The notes: generated from the sequence alone by a model not told the origin. Positions 17,417 to 26,673 are shown, counted from the first letter of the stretch. The stretch is 64,000 nucleotides of DNA from Devosia nanyangense (GCA_016213505.1 JACRAF010000023.1:1-64000); one strand, 5' to 3'. Program-made: numbers and translations.

Positions 17417-18436
17417 TCAGCGCTGCCCGCGGGTCGATTCGCGGATCACCAGATCGGGGTCGATCTGGGTGACGCGCGGCTCGGGCAGGGTGTCACCGGC
17501 CGAGATCAGCCGCATCAGGCGGTCAACCGCCATGCGGGTCACCACTTCGACGGCATAGTTGACGCTGGAGAGCGGCACCGAGGCGTATTCGGCGAACTCG
17601 ATATTGTCGAAGCCGACGATGGCCACGTCGTCGGGTACGCGCATATGGTGCGTCAGGCACCAGCGCAGGGCGCCGATGGCGAGTGAATCGTTGGCCGCGA
17701 ACATGGCGGTCGGGCGCTTCTTGCCGCTCATCAGCGTGTCCATCGCCCAATAGCCCTTGGCGGCCGTGTGGCCATGCGGATCGACCCAGAAATCGGCGTC
17801 GAAGTCGATCCCGGCCTCCTGCAAGGCCTGCTGGTAGCCCTGCAGTTTCTCGCTGTTGCCCAGCGGGTTGGCGCTGTCGAGAAAGCCGATCTTGCGGTGT
17901 CCGACGTCGATCAAATGCCGGGTCGCCTTGTAGGCGCCCCGCCGTTCGTCGATGCAGACCGCGTCGATCCCGGCGTCGGGGTCGCCGACCAGCAGCACCA
18001 CGGGATAGTTGGCCCGGCGCAGCGGCCGGATGTGGTCGAGCTGGCGGTGGCTGGTGGGGTAGATCAGCATGCCGTCGACCTGACGCGAGCGGAACAGCTC
18101 GATGGCGCGCACCTCCTCGCTGAGGGTGTTGTTGGAGGTGGCGAACAGCGTGCCGTAACCGCGTTCGGCGAGCGCGATCTCGATCGCCTGGGCGGTATGG
18201 GTGAGGGTGGGGTTGTTGATGTCGGTGAGCACCAGGCCGATGGTCTTGGTCTCGCGACTGACCAGCGATTTGGCGATCTGATTGGGGAGGTAGTTGAGTT
18301 CGGCTGCGGCGCGCTGGATCAGGTCGCGGGTCTGCTGCGGGATGCGCGGGCTGTGGCGGAGGGCCAGCGATACCGTGTTGGTCGAAAACCCCGTCTTGTC
18401 GGCAATATCCTTAAGCCGAACAATGGATCTGCCCAT
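17417..18436 (-). CDS. LacI-family transcriptional regulator
   Basis: A 339-residue repressor with the N-terminal LacI helix-turn-helix (LKDIADKTGFSTNTVSLALR, residues about 6-25), the hinge with the DNA-contacting leucine region (LNYLPNQIAKSL), and a periplasmic-binding-protein-like sugar-sensing domain ending in IDPDLVIRESTRG. It is in the same orientation as, and downstream of, a VOC pseudogene and an aldo/keto reductase, and beyond these lies a divergent sugar ABC transporter. It very likely controls that transporter through palindromes of form TTANCGNTAA seen upstream. Ligand unknown. Confidence 0.9.
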   Translation of the reverse strand: MGRSIVRLKDIADKTGFSTNTVSLALRHSPRIPQQTRDLIQRAAAELNYLPNQIAKSLVSRETKTIGLVLTDINNPTLTHTAQAIEIALAERGYGTLFATSNNTLSEEVRAIELFRSRQVDGMLIYPTSHRQLDHIRPLRRANYPVVLLVGDPDAGIDAVCIDERRGAYKATRHLIDVGHRKIGFLDSANPLGNSEKLQGYQQALQEAGIDFDADFWVDPHGHTAAKGYWAMDTLMSGKKRPTAMFAANDSLAIGALRWCLTHHMRVPDDVAIVGFDNIEFAEYASVPLSSVNYAVEVVTRMAVDRLMRLISAGDTLPEPRVTQIDPDLVIRESTRGQR

Positions 18437-18577
18437 GCCCGCTACCCGCTCACAACCGGTATTCCCCCAGACGATGGAGTGAGGGTCGCCCCCGCTTAGC
18501 GCAGTTCAATCCTGAATTGCCACCGAAAACCGGGCGGCCGTTCGGCTTTGCCCAAGAATAACCCACGCGGTGCATGG

Positions 18578-19019
18578 TCATCGCCCTTCCCGATGGAGGC
18601 GGCGGATCGCCTCCAACTGCATCGAGGCGGGGTTCATTTCCATCAATTCGACGCGGTTGCCGTCGGGGTCTTCGATCCAGGCCTGGCGGTTGCAGTCGAC
18701 GGCGGTCTTCTTTTCGATGAGCAGCGGGATGCCCCGCGCCTCGATCGCCTCGACCACCCCGGTCGAGGTCGTCGACGGTGAGGCAGAGATGGGTGATGCA
18801 GTTGGCATTCCAGCCCGGCGAGCGGTCGGAATCGGCGCCGGGGAACAGCTCCAGAAACTGCTCGTCGGTGATGCGTAGGTAGACCAGCCACAAGGAGCCG
18901 TCCGGCTGGTCGATCCGCATCATTTCGGCAAAGCCGAGCTTGTCGCGGTAGAACTCGAGCGAACGCCCGATGTCGCGGACTTTCAGCGCGACATGGCCGA
19001 TTCCGGTGATCCCCTGCAC
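18578..19019 (-). pseudogene. VOC-family gene with a single-base frameshift
   Basis: The reading frame from 19019 encodes a clear VOC start (GITGIGHVALKVRDIGRSLEFYR, here given only as family evidence up to residue 24) and holds until THLCLTVDDLDR. It then jumps frame: the proper continuation, VVEAIEARGIPLLIEKK through WIEDPDGNRVELMEM, lies in another frame ending at 18578. Removing one base from the run of four C at 18757-18760 (G on the coding strand) restores one frame of about 147 residues. Either the gene is broken or this is a sequencing error in a homopolymer. Unbroken it would be a metal-binding VOC enzyme of the sugar locus. Confidence 0.8.
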
Positions 19020-19072
19020 GTATCCTCCCCTCGCCCATTCGGGCGCATCAGGCCGAGCCGGCCGACTTTGCT

Positions 19073-19137
19073 TCAGCGTTAATTCAGCGCAAAACCCAGC
19101 TTAGCGTCGCTGCAATCGCTGTTTGTAGGAACGTTAA
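19073..19137. promoter_or_regulatory. Possible LacI-type operator sites before the VOC gene
   Basis: The gap between the reductase stop and the VOC start contains TCAGCGTTAA at 19073-19082 and GGAACGTTAA at 19128-19137, each a near match (9/10 and 8/10) to the TTANCGNTAA form found before the transporter operon. They would let the same LacI protein control the VOC-lacI transcript. The stretch is also AT-richer than its surroundings, as a promoter would be. Confidence 0.35.
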
Positions 19138-19184
19138 TATAGAAACCTGACTCCAGGACGGCGGCTTGTCAACACGGAGGGCGG

Positions 19185-20000
19185 TCAGTCCCAGGCGGGA
19201 CCCCAAACCGGATCGATCTGGCGGGCGCCGCAATCGAGGCGGCCGATGCGTTCGAGTTCGGCCGGGCTGAGCCGGATGGCGCCGGCGGCGAAGTTCTCGG
19301 CGATGCGATCGCGGCGGCCGGAGGTCGGGATCACGATCAGCCCCTGATTGAGCGAATAGGCGAGCGCGATCTGGTGGACGGTCGCGTTGTGGGCGCCGGC
19401 GATGGCCTCGATCTCGGCGATGCCGGCGCAGGCGCCCCGCGCCAGTGGCAGATAGCAGGTGACGGCAATGCCGCGGCTCCGGCAAAAATCGACGAGTTTG
19501 TGGTTCTGCAGCAGTGGATGCCGCTCGAACTGGTTGGTCGCGAGGCGGCCCTCGCCGAGGATCGACTCGGCTTCCATCAGGTCGGCAATGGTGAAGTTGG
19601 AGACGCCGATCAGGCGCGTTAGCCCCGCGGTCTGGGCCTCTGCCAGCTCGGCGAGATATTCCGCCATCGGCAGTTTGCCGGTGGGCGAGACCGGCCAGTG
19701 GATCAGCGCCAGGTCGACGCGGTCGACGCCGATGGTGTCGTTGCTCTGCCGGAGCGAGCGGATGAGCTTGCCGCTTTGGCAATTGTCGCCGGTGATCTTG
19801 GTGGTGAGGAACACGTCTTCGCGCGCGAGGCCGGAGCGGCGCAGGGCCTCGCCGCACTCCGCTTCGGTGCCATAGCTCTGGGCGGTGTCGAGATGGCGGT
19901 AGCCGGTTTCGAGCGCCGACAGCAGCGCCTCGATGCCCTCAGGTCCGGTGCGGCCGAAGGTGCCGAAGCCTATCGGTGGGATGGTGCTGGTGGTGGTCAA
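19185..20000 (-). CDS. Aldo/keto reductase
   Basis: NADPH-dependent oxidoreductase of about 271 residues with a complete catalytic tetrad (Asp38, Tyr43, Lys68, His101 counting from the TTG start) and a late phosphate-binding stretch VIPTSGRRDRIAENF. I place the start at the TTG at 20000 because GGAG lies 11 bases upstream and the resulting N-terminus TTTSTIPPIGFGTFG is normal for the family; the annotated-length alternative is a GTG at 20051 without a good ribosome site. It sits between the LacI/VOC genes and the divergent sugar transporter, suggesting reduction of an aldose or keto-sugar imported by that system. The substrate is inferred from context only. Confidence 0.82.
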   Translation of the reverse strand: MTTTSTIPPIGFGTFGRTGPEGIEALLSALETGYRHLDTAQSYGTEAECGEALRRSGLAREDVFLTTKITGDNCQSGKLIRSLRQSNDTIGVDRVDLALIHWPVSPTGKLPMAEYLAELAEAQTAGLTRLIGVSNFTIADLMEAESILGEGRLATNQFERHPLLQNHKLVDFCRSRGIAVTCYLPLARGACAGIAEIEAIAGAHNATVHQIALAYSLNQGLIVIPTSGRRDRIAENFAAGAIRLSPAELERIGRLDCGARQIDPVWGPAWD

Positions 20001-20117
20001 GGGGCGCGCTTCTCCATGAACATGTGTCAGTTTGTGTCCGGCCGGTGTCACGGCTGTGTCACGGTGGATGCCGCGGCGCAGATTCCCAGTTGACGAACCG
20101 CGCCGGTTGATCCAAGT

Positions 20118-20144
20118 TTAACGATAATACAGCGTTAGCGCTAA
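20118..20144. promoter_or_regulatory. Operator-promoter region of the sugar transporter
   Basis: TTAGCGCTAA at 20135-20144 is a perfect 10-bp palindrome with the CG core usual for LacI-family operators; TTAACGATAA at 20118-20127 matches it at 8 of 10 positions with centres 17 bp apart. The embedded GATAAT (20123-20128) could be a -10 element, though no well-spaced -35 is obvious. It lies 60 bases before the first permease gene and about 120 from the divergent reductase, so it may serve both. Confidence 0.55.
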
Positions 20145-20204
20145 AGCAGCTGACCGGCAAGACGGCTGACGGACGAAAATCCCAACGGCCGGGAGGGAGG
20201 GAGA

Positions 20205-21095
20205 ATGGCTATCCGGTGGAGCCGATGGTCGCCGCAATTCGCGCTGGCCCCGGCGGTCGCGATCACGGTGGTGGCGTTCATCGGCGCGATCGTATGGACG
20301 ATCTGGCTGAGCTTCACGGCCTCCAAGCGCTTCCCCGACTACACGCTGCAGGCCGACATCTGGAAGCAGTACACGCGCCTGTTCAAGGACGCCGGCTGGC
20401 AGATCGCACTCAAGAACCTGTTGATCCTCGGCGTCGGCTCGTTTCTCGCCATCGTCTTCGGCTTCATCCTCGCGGCGCTGATCGACCGCGAAAAGCGGGG
20501 CGAGGGGATCTTCAGGACGATCTTCCTCTATCCGCTCGCCGTGTCGCTGATCGTCACCGGCATCGCCTGGCGCTGGATGTTCAACCCGTCCTTCGGGGTG
20601 CAGCACTTCCTTCACTCGATCGGGCTCACCGGCCTCAATTTCGACTGGCTGTCGAAGGGCGAGACGGCGATGTACGGCATCATCCTCGCCACCGTCTGGC
20701 AGGGCTCGGGCTTCTACATGGCGCTGATGCTGTCGGGGCTCAAATCGATCAATTCCGAAATCTGGAGCGCCGCCAAGCTCGACGGCGTCAGCTTCTGGCG
20801 GCTCTACGCCGAAATCATCATTCCGATGATGAAGTTCACCTTCCTCACCTGCGCGATCCTGCTCTCTTTGGGTGTGGTCAAGGCCTACGACATCGTCGTC
20901 GCCATGACCAATGGCGGCCCCGGCCAGGCCACCTGGGTGCCGGCCTATTTCACCATCAACGCCTATTGGGTGAAGTCGAACCTCGGCTACGCCTCGGCCG
21001 CCGCCGTGATCATGCTCTTGATCACCTCGGCGATCTTCCTGCCGCTGGTGCTGCTCACCGCCTGGCGCGAGCGCAGCCGGGAGGCACGCGCATGA
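20205..21095 (+). CDS. Sugar ABC transporter permease (MalF/UgpA type)
   Basis: Inner-membrane permease of the CUT1 carbohydrate importer family, 296 residues with six hydrophobic helices. The EAA coupling loop reads SAAKLDGVSFWRLYAEIIIP, and GGPGQATWVPAYFT is a typical segment between the last helices. GGGAGGGAG precedes the ATG. It is the first gene of a unit that runs permease, permease, ATPase, binding protein, binding protein. The stop overlaps the next start. Confidence 0.92.
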   Translation: MAIRWSRWSPQFALAPAVAITVVAFIGAIVWTIWLSFTASKRFPDYTLQADIWKQYTRLFKDAGWQIALKNLLILGVGSFLAIVFGFILAALIDREKRGEGIFRTIFLYPLAVSLIVTGIAWRWMFNPSFGVQHFLHSIGLTGLNFDWLSKGETAMYGIILATVWQGSGFYMALMLSGLKSINSEIWSAAKLDGVSFWRLYAEIIIPMMKFTFLTCAILLSLGVVKAYDIVVAMTNGGPGQATWVPAYFTINAYWVKSNLGYASAAAVIMLLITSAIFLPLVLLTAWRERSREARA

Positions 21096-22015
21096 GCAGC
21101 ATCGCCGAGGCCTCGCTGAACGATCTCGACGGCATCCGCGCACCGCGCTTCCCGCGCAAGCCCAAGGGCATCACCGGCCGCTCCATCGCCATCATCGTCT
21201 TTCTGTCGATCTGCGCGGCGTTCTTCTGCGTGCCGCTCTATGTGATCATCACCACCTCGTTCAAGACCATGGACCAGATCCGGCAGGGCGACATCTTTTC
21301 GCTGCCGGCGCCGTTCACGATCGACGCGTGGTGGTCGGCCTGGGACAATGCCTGCTCGGGCATCACCTGCACCGGCCTCAAGGTCGGCTTCTTCAACTCG
21401 CTCGCCATCCTGTTCCCGAGCCTGGTGCTGTCGATCACGCTGTCGGCGGTCACCGGCTACGCGCTGGCGCTGTGGAACGTGCGCTGGGCCGGCGGCTTCC
21501 TGTTCGTCCTGTTCATCTGCGCCTTCGTGCCGTTCCAGATCATCATGATCCCGCTGATCATTTTGAGCTCGGGGCTCAAGGTCTACGGCACCGTTTGGGG
21601 GATCGCGCTGGTGCATGCGGTGCTCGCCATGCCGATCCTGACGCTGATCTTCCGCAACTACTACAAGGGCATTCCACAGGAGATCATGAGCGCCGCGATG
21701 ATGGATTCGGGGTCGTTCTGGCGCATCTTCCGCGAGATCATCCTGCCCATGAGCGGCAATATCCTCATCGTCGTCCTGATCCTCCAGATCACCTCGATCT
21801 GGAACGACTTTCTGCTCGGCCTCACCTTCGGCGGCCTGGGCACGCAACCGATGAGCGTAGTGCTCGCCAATGTGGTGATCACCACCACCGGCGTTGCCGC
21901 CTACAACGAGAACATGGCGGCGGCACTCGAGACGGCCATCCCGCCACTCGTCATCTACTTCGTGCTCGGACGCTTCTTCGTCCAGGGCATTACCGCCGGC
22001 GCGATCAAGGGGTAG
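21092..22015 (+). CDS. Sugar ABC transporter permease (MalG/UgpE type)
   Basis: Second CUT1 permease, 307 residues, with six helices and the EAA loop SAAMMDSGSFWRIFREIILP. A distinctive periplasmic segment between helices 1 and 2 holds two cysteines five residues apart (NACSGITCTG), a small disulfide-like loop often seen in glucose/mannose-type CUT1 systems of proteobacteria. Start overlaps the stop of the partner permease (ATGA); the ATPase gene follows after four bases. Confidence 0.92.
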   Translation: MSSIAEASLNDLDGIRAPRFPRKPKGITGRSIAIIVFLSICAAFFCVPLYVIITTSFKTMDQIRQGDIFSLPAPFTIDAWWSAWDNACSGITCTGLKVGFFNSLAILFPSLVLSITLSAVTGYALALWNVRWAGGFLFVLFICAFVPFQIIMIPLIILSSGLKVYGTVWGIALVHAVLAMPILTLIFRNYYKGIPQEIMSAAMMDSGSFWRIFREIILPMSGNILIVVLILQITSIWNDFLLGLTFGGLGTQPMSVVLANVVITTTGVAAYNENMAAALETAIPPLVIYFVLGRFFVQGITAGAIKG

Positions 22016-22019
22016 GCGC

Positions 22020-23117
22020 ATGCCACGCGTTCAGTTCGAAGACATCATCAAGACCTACGGCCGGGTGACGGTGCTCAAGAACCTCGACCTCGCAATCGAC
22101 GATGGCGAGTTCCTTGTCCTCCTGGGGCCTTCGGGTTGCGGAAAGACCACGCTCTTGAACCTGCTTGCCGGCCTGCTCGACGTCACCGCCGGGCGGATCA
22201 GCATCGGCGGCAAGGACGTGACCGACCTCGATCCCAAGGACCGCGGACTTGCAATGGTGTTCCAGTCCTACGCGCTCTATCCGACCAAGACGGTGCGCGG
22301 CAATCTGAAGTTCGGCCTCGCGGCGCACAAGCTCGACGCCGCCGAGACGGAGCGGCGGATCGGCTGGGCGGCCAAGCTCCTGCAGATCGAAGCATTGCTC
22401 GACCGCAAGCCTGCCCAACTCTCGGGCGGCCAGCGGCAGCGCGTCGCCATCGGCCGGGCGCTGGTCAAGAAGGTCGGCGTGTTCCTGTTCGACGAGCCGC
22501 TCAGCAATCTCGACGCCAAGCTCCGCACCGAAATGCGGCTCGAGATCAAAAAGCTCCACGACGACCTCAAATCGACCATCGTCTATGTGACGCACGACCA
22601 GATCGAAGCCATGACCATGGCGACCAAGATCGCGGTGATGGATGCCGGTGTGATCCAGCAGTTCGGGACACCCGACGAAATCTATTCGAGGCCCGCCAAT
22701 TTGTTCGTCGCCGGGTTCATCGGCTCGCCGGCGATGAACCTTCGTCCGGCGACAATCGCCATCGCGGGCGGCAAGGTCGCGGCCCGCTCTGCGGGCGTCG
22801 ACCTCGACCTCACCAACTATCCGTACGTCACCCGGCCAGTCGACGGCCAGGACGTCGTCATCGGGCTCAGGCCCGAGCATTTCGGCGAACCGGGCGCTTC
22901 GGTTCCGGACCCGGCGGGCATGTTCTCGCTGCCGGTACAGTACACCGAAAAGACCGGTGGCGACGCCACCGCTTACCTCAAGTTCGGCGACAGTCTGATC
23001 GCCACCCGGGTCGATCCCGAGCAGATCGGGCGATTCAAACAGGGAGACACCATCCAGATCGCCTTTCCGCAGGGAAAGGCCCACGTCTTCGACGCGCAAA
23101 CGGGACGCTGGTTGTGA
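22020..23117 (+). CDS. Sugar ABC transporter ATP-binding protein (UgpC/MsmK type)
   Basis: ATPase of the CUT1 importer, 365 residues. Walker A GPSGCGKT at 36-43, the LSGGQRQR signature, Walker [12 protein letters not shown] and the switch His in [13 protein letters not shown] are all intact, followed by the OB-fold regulatory region ([12 protein letters not shown]) that is normal for MalK-like proteins. It is encoded four bases after the second permease. Loops of this type often serve several permease pairs, so the two binding proteins downstream may share it. Confidence 0.93.
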   Translation: MPRVQFEDIIKTYGRVTVLKNLDLAIDDGEFLVLLGPSGCGKTTLLNLLAGLLDVTAGRISIGGKDVTDLDPKDRGLAMVFQSYALYPTKTVRGNLKFGLAAHKLDAAETERRIGWAAKLLQIEALLDRKPAQLSGGQRQRVAIGRALVKKVGVFLFDEPLSNLDAKLRTEMRLEIKKLHDDLKSTIVYVTHDQIEAMTMATKIAVMDAGVIQQFGTPDEIYSRPANLFVAGFIGSPAMNLRPATIAIAGGKVAARSAGVDLDLTNYPYVTRPVDGQDVVIGLRPEHFGEPGASVPDPAGMFSLPVQYTEKTGGDATAYLKFGDSLIATRVDPEQIGRFKQGDTIQIAFPQGKAHVFDAQTGRWL

Positions 23118-23148
23118 TGGGTGGAGCCGGGCCCGGGCCTCTCACGGT

Positions 23149-23280
23149 CCTCCCCTACGCCGCAGGGGTGGGGGTGGTGCCGCGTTGGCGGCGGAGGGGG
23201 TGGAACCACGCACCGGCGCAAGGTGCTGCCCCCTCCCCCGGCTTCGCCGGTACCTCCCCCATGCTGCGTATAGGGAGGAG
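23149..23280. repeat. Intergenic palindromic repeat before the first binding-protein gene
   Basis: The arms CCTCCCCTACGC (23149-23160) and GCGTATAGGGAGG (23266-23278) are near-perfect complements about 105 bases apart, enclosing a Gly-tract-like CCCCCTCCCCC run and a small perfect hairpin, CCGGC-TTC-GCCGG (23238-23250). The look is that of dispersed intergenic elements common in this order. As RNA it would fold into a long hairpin between the ATPase gene and the binding-protein gene and may alter their relative message levels. Confidence 0.5.
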
Positions 23281-23346
23281 TACCGACTGCGACTTTTCGC
23301 GAAAACAAAACACCATTCTAACATTGTCAAACAGGGAGTGATGACG

Positions 23347-24591
23347 ATGAAGAAATATCTTGCAGGCCTTGCTGCGGCGCTCATGCTGGGCGCCGCAACG
23401 ACTGTGGCCCAGGCCACCGATCTGGTGGTCTATCACGGCTGGTCGTCGCCAGCCGAAGTCGCGGCGCTGAACGTGCTGAAGACAGGTCTCGAAGCCAGGG
23501 GCCACACCTGGACCGACCTTGCCATTCCGCACGATTCGGGCGCCAGCGTTTCGCTGATCAATCTGGTGACCGGCGGCAACCCGCCCAACGTCTTCATGGA
23601 GGCCGATCCCGGCTTCTACCGCGACCTCGCCACCCAGGGCCTGGACTTCGATCTGACGCAGTGGTTCACGGACAACCATGTGACCGAGAATCTCGCCTCG
23701 TCGGTGGTGAAGTCGATCACCGTCGACGGCAAGATCGTCAAGGTGCCGACGGCGCTGCACATCGATGGAATGGTGTACTACAACATGGACGTCGCCAAGC
23801 AGGCCGGCGTCGACCCGGCGGCCTGGACGTCGCTGGATGCGATGTTTGCCGACTTCGACAAGATCAAAGCGGCGGGCTTCATTCCGTTGGCGATCGGCGG
23901 TCAGCAGTGGCAGGTCGGCTACCTCACCCATACGCTCGCGGCGGCAGTCGGCGGTGCCGAGCTCTACAACGGGCTCTACAGCGAAACGCCGGACAAGGCG
24001 GTGCTCGACTCGCCGGCCATGCACGACCTGCTCACCTGGATTCGCCGGTGGCAGCAGGCAGCGGACGAGGGCTCGCCCAATCGCGACTGGAACGTCACCA
24101 CCAACATGGTGATTACCGGCAAGGCGCTCATGCAGATCCATGGCGACTGGATGAAGGGCGAGTGGCGGGCCGCCGGCAAGGAGGCCGGCAAGGACTTCGG
24201 CTGCGTCAACATTCCGGGAACCAAGGGCCTGGTCGTGACGACCGATGCCTGGGGACTGCTGGGTGGCGTCGACGATGCCCACAAGCAGGCCGAACTCGAC
24301 TTCGCGGCGGTGGTCACCGACCCCAATGTGCAGGCCGATTTTGCTGCCGCGAAAGGCTCTTCGCCGCTGCGCACCGACGCGCCCAAGGACAAGCTCGATA
24401 TCTGCTCGGCGACGGTGCTCAAGGCCCTCGAGAATCCGGGCGGCCAGTTCCAGAACCCGCACAACACGGCGAGCACCGACTGGCTGAATTCGACCTGGGA
24501 CGTGATGTTCAAATACTGGTCGGAACCGAACATGACCGCCGACGATGCGATCGCTCAGCTGAAGGACGCCTTCGACACGATCCTCGGCTGA
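23347..24591 (+). CDS. Sugar ABC transporter substrate-binding protein (first of two)
   Basis: Periplasmic CUT1 binding protein, 414 residues, with a Sec signal (hydrophobic residues 5-20, cleavage likely after Ala-Gln-Ala). The mature protein starts with DLVVYHGWSSPAEVAALNVL; VYHGWSS and GDWMKGEW are shared with the next gene and typical of glucose/mannose-type binding proteins. I place the start at 23347, eight bases after GGGAG; an ATG two codons earlier is too close to it. It follows the ATPase gene after a repeat-bearing gap of 229 bases. Confidence 0.92.
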   Translation: MKKYLAGLAAALMLGAATTVAQATDLVVYHGWSSPAEVAALNVLKTGLEARGHTWTDLAIPHDSGASVSLINLVTGGNPPNVFMEADPGFYRDLATQGLDFDLTQWFTDNHVTENLASSVVKSITVDGKIVKVPTALHIDGMVYYNMDVAKQAGVDPAAWTSLDAMFADFDKIKAAGFIPLAIGGQQWQVGYLTHTLAAAVGGAELYNGLYSETPDKAVLDSPAMHDLLTWIRRWQQAADEGSPNRDWNVTTNMVITGKALMQIHGDWMKGEWRAAGKEAGKDFGCVNIPGTKGLVVTTDAWGLLGGVDDAHKQAELDFAAVVTDPNVQADFAAAKGSSPLRTDAPKDKLDICSATVLKALENPGGQFQNPHNTASTDWLNSTWDVMFKYWSEPNMTADDAIAQLKDAFDTILG

Positions 24592-24611
24592 GCCGGCGGA
24601 CGGAAAAAACG

Positions 24612-24666
24612 GGACCGGAACAACCGGTCCGGACGACTTCCGGCCCGCCCGACAATGGGCGGGCCG
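24612..24666 (+). promoter_or_regulatory. Two perfect hairpins between the binding-protein genes
   Basis: Within the 251-base gap, GGACCGG (24612-24618) pairs with 24624-24630 around a 5-base loop, and a 10-bp stem pairs 24641-24650 with 24657-24666 around GACAAT. There is no T run after either, so they look like message-stabilising or partial-termination structures rather than a simple terminator. Binding proteins are usually made in excess over the membrane parts, and such hairpins are a common way to achieve that. I see nothing else in the gap. Confidence 0.55.
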
Positions 24667-24842
24667 CATGCAGGCCCCGGCACGTGGGACAAGGCCCGGT
24701 CACAAGGGCCGGTTCCCGCGGGCACGCGCCGGGGTGGGGAGGATGCGTGTTTCGTGGCCGGATGTCCCGGCGCGCCCTGCGGCAAGACAGGGATGTGAAA
24801 CAAACGGCTCGCCGGAGTGCGGGCCCAAAGGGAGAGACACGA

Positions 24843-26090
24843 ATGCGCATGAAATATCTGGCGGCCACAGCGGCCGCGCTCCTGTTGAGCGCGGCGCCGC
24901 TGGCATCGGCCGCACGCGAACTGATCGTCTATCACGGATGGTCGTCCAAGGCCGAGGTCGCCGCCCTGCATGTGTTGCAGGACGCCCTCACGGCCAAGGG
25001 CCACAGCTGGAAGGATCTGGCCATCCCGCACAATTCGGGCGTCAACGTCTCGCTGGTGAACCTGGTTACCGGCGGCGAACCCCCCAACGCGTTCGTCAAT
25101 TCGGATCCGGGCGTCTACCGCGACCTTCAGGGCCTCGGGCTCGCCCGCGATCTCACCGACTACTACAAGCAGATCGGCGCGACCGACAATTTCTTCCCCA
25201 TCATCCGCGAGCTGTCGACGGTCGACGGCAAGATGGTGAAGGTCCCGCTCTTCATGCACATCGACGGCATGGTCTACTGGAACATGGAGGTCGCCAAGAA
25301 GGCCGGCGTCGATCCGACGGCATGGAAGAGCGTCGACGAGATGATCGCCGACTTCCCCAAGGTGAAGGAAGCCGGGTTCGTGGCCGCTGCCGTCGGCGGG
25401 CAGGCGTTCCAGGTCGGCTATCTGTTCCACGCCATGCTGGCGGCGACGGCCGGCCCGGACATCTATAACCGGATGTACGGCGCTGAAGTCGACCCGACGG
25501 TGTTCGACACGCCGGAAGTCAAGAAGGCCATCGAGATCGTCCGCGTGTTCTCCGAGCAGGCGACGCCCGAAAGCGAGAACCGTCCGTGGAACGAGACCAC
25601 CAATACGGTGATCGCGGGCCAGGCCCTGTTCCACATCATGGGCGACTGGATGAAGGGCGAATGGCTGGCGGCCGGCAAGAAGCCGGGCGTCGATTTCGGC
25701 TGCGAAGTGATCCCGGGAACCAAAGCGGTTTCGGTGACCTCGGATGCCATGGGGGTTCTGGGCGGCCAGGACGCCGAGATCGACAAGGCCGAACTCGACC
25801 TCGTCGCGGCGTTCGTCGATCCGGTGGTCTCGGCCAAGGCCAACCAGCAAAAGGGCTCGACCAGCCCGCGCGCCGATGCCTCGACCGAGTTCCAGGATGA
25901 CTGCAACAAGGTTGCCATGGCGGCGCTCAATGTGCCGAACGGGCAGGTCGCCAACCCGTTCAACATCACCAACAGCGACTGGCACAACGCCATCTGGACC
26001 GTGATGTACAATTTCTGGAGCGACAAGAACCTGACGACGGACGACGCCGTCCAGGCGCTCAAGGACAACTACGACCAGGTCTTCGGCTAA
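24843..26090 (+). CDS. Sugar ABC transporter substrate-binding protein (second, paralogous)
   Basis: A 415-residue periplasmic binding protein that is collinear with the gene before it: same signal-peptide layout, LIVYHGWSSKAEVAALHVL at the mature start, HIDGMVYWNMEVAKKAGVDP in the middle and GDWMKGEWLAAGKKPG late, so the pair arose by duplication. The two have drifted far in the remaining sequence, suggesting different ligands. GGGAG lies eight bases before the ATG. Both probably feed the single permease pair at 20205-22015. No frameshift or truncation is seen. Confidence 0.92.
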   Translation: MRMKYLAATAAALLLSAAPLASAARELIVYHGWSSKAEVAALHVLQDALTAKGHSWKDLAIPHNSGVNVSLVNLVTGGEPPNAFVNSDPGVYRDLQGLGLARDLTDYYKQIGATDNFFPIIRELSTVDGKMVKVPLFMHIDGMVYWNMEVAKKAGVDPTAWKSVDEMIADFPKVKEAGFVAAAVGGQAFQVGYLFHAMLAATAGPDIYNRMYGAEVDPTVFDTPEVKKAIEIVRVFSEQATPESENRPWNETTNTVIAGQALFHIMGDWMKGEWLAAGKKPGVDFGCEVIPGTKAVSVTSDAMGVLGGQDAEIDKAELDLVAAFVDPVVSAKANQQKGSTSPRADASTEFQDDCNKVAMAALNVPNGQVANPFNITNSDWHNAIWTVMYNFWSDKNLTTDDAVQALKDNYDQVFG

Positions 26091-26124
26091 GACCCGGACG
26101 ACCCTCCAGCGAAGGTACGACCAA

Positions 26125-26610
26125 GTGGACAAGCGGCTTCTCGACGAAAACGCGATCATGCAGATCTGCTTTGTGACGGACAACCTCGAGGCATCGCTTG
26201 CCTGGTTCTCCGATCTCACGGGCATGACGCCGAGCCATATCGGCAAGGCGGCGGATCACGCGGAAGCCCAGGCCATCTACCACGGCAAGCCGGCGGAGGT
26301 TTCCTGCCGGCTTGCGATCTTTTCATTCGACAACATCGACGTGGAATTCCTCGAGCCCGGACCCGAGCGGAGCGCCTGGCGCGACCTGCTCGAGCAAAAG
26401 GGCCCGGGGGTCCACCACATCGCCTTCAAGACGCGCAATTTGACCAAACGCGGCGCCTATCTGAGCGGCAAGGGCCTTGCCGAATTGCAACGCGCCGAGT
26501 TCGACGGCGGGCACGGGCGCTACGCCTATTACGACACCACCAAGGCGCTCGGCATCCAGATCGAGCTCCTGGAATGGAACGACGACAGGGAGGCGCAACC
26601 CAAGCTGTGA
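26125..26610 (+). CDS. VOC-family protein
   Basis: A 161-residue vicinal oxygen chelate protein, of the size and shape of methylmalonyl-CoA epimerase or lactoylglutathione lyase-like members. GPGVHHIAFKTRNL carries the central metal-ligand His and a late IQIELLEW the ligand Glu, while the first His is less clear (MQICFVTDNLEASLAWF). Translation begins at a GTG with GAAGG nine bases before it. It lies 34 bases after the second binding protein and is likely the last gene of the sugar operon; with the broken VOC gene at 18578-19019, this locus has two VOC genes. Substrate unknown. Confidence 0.82.
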   Translation: MDKRLLDENAIMQICFVTDNLEASLAWFSDLTGMTPSHIGKAADHAEAQAIYHGKPAEVSCRLAIFSFDNIDVEFLEPGPERSAWRDLLEQKGPGVHHIAFKTRNLTKRGAYLSGKGLAELQRAEFDGGHGRYAYYDTTKALGIQIELLEWNDDREAQPKL

Positions 26611-26673
26611 ATTGGCGGCAGCCGCGGCCGGGCGTAGAATTGGCGGCCACCAGGCTTATCGGGGGAGGTCGCC

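Noticed and set aside
24612..24666. Strong terminator between the two binding-protein genes
   Set aside because: The hairpins are perfect but no T run follows, and the second gene has its own good ribosome site and no evident promoter, so read-through is more likely.
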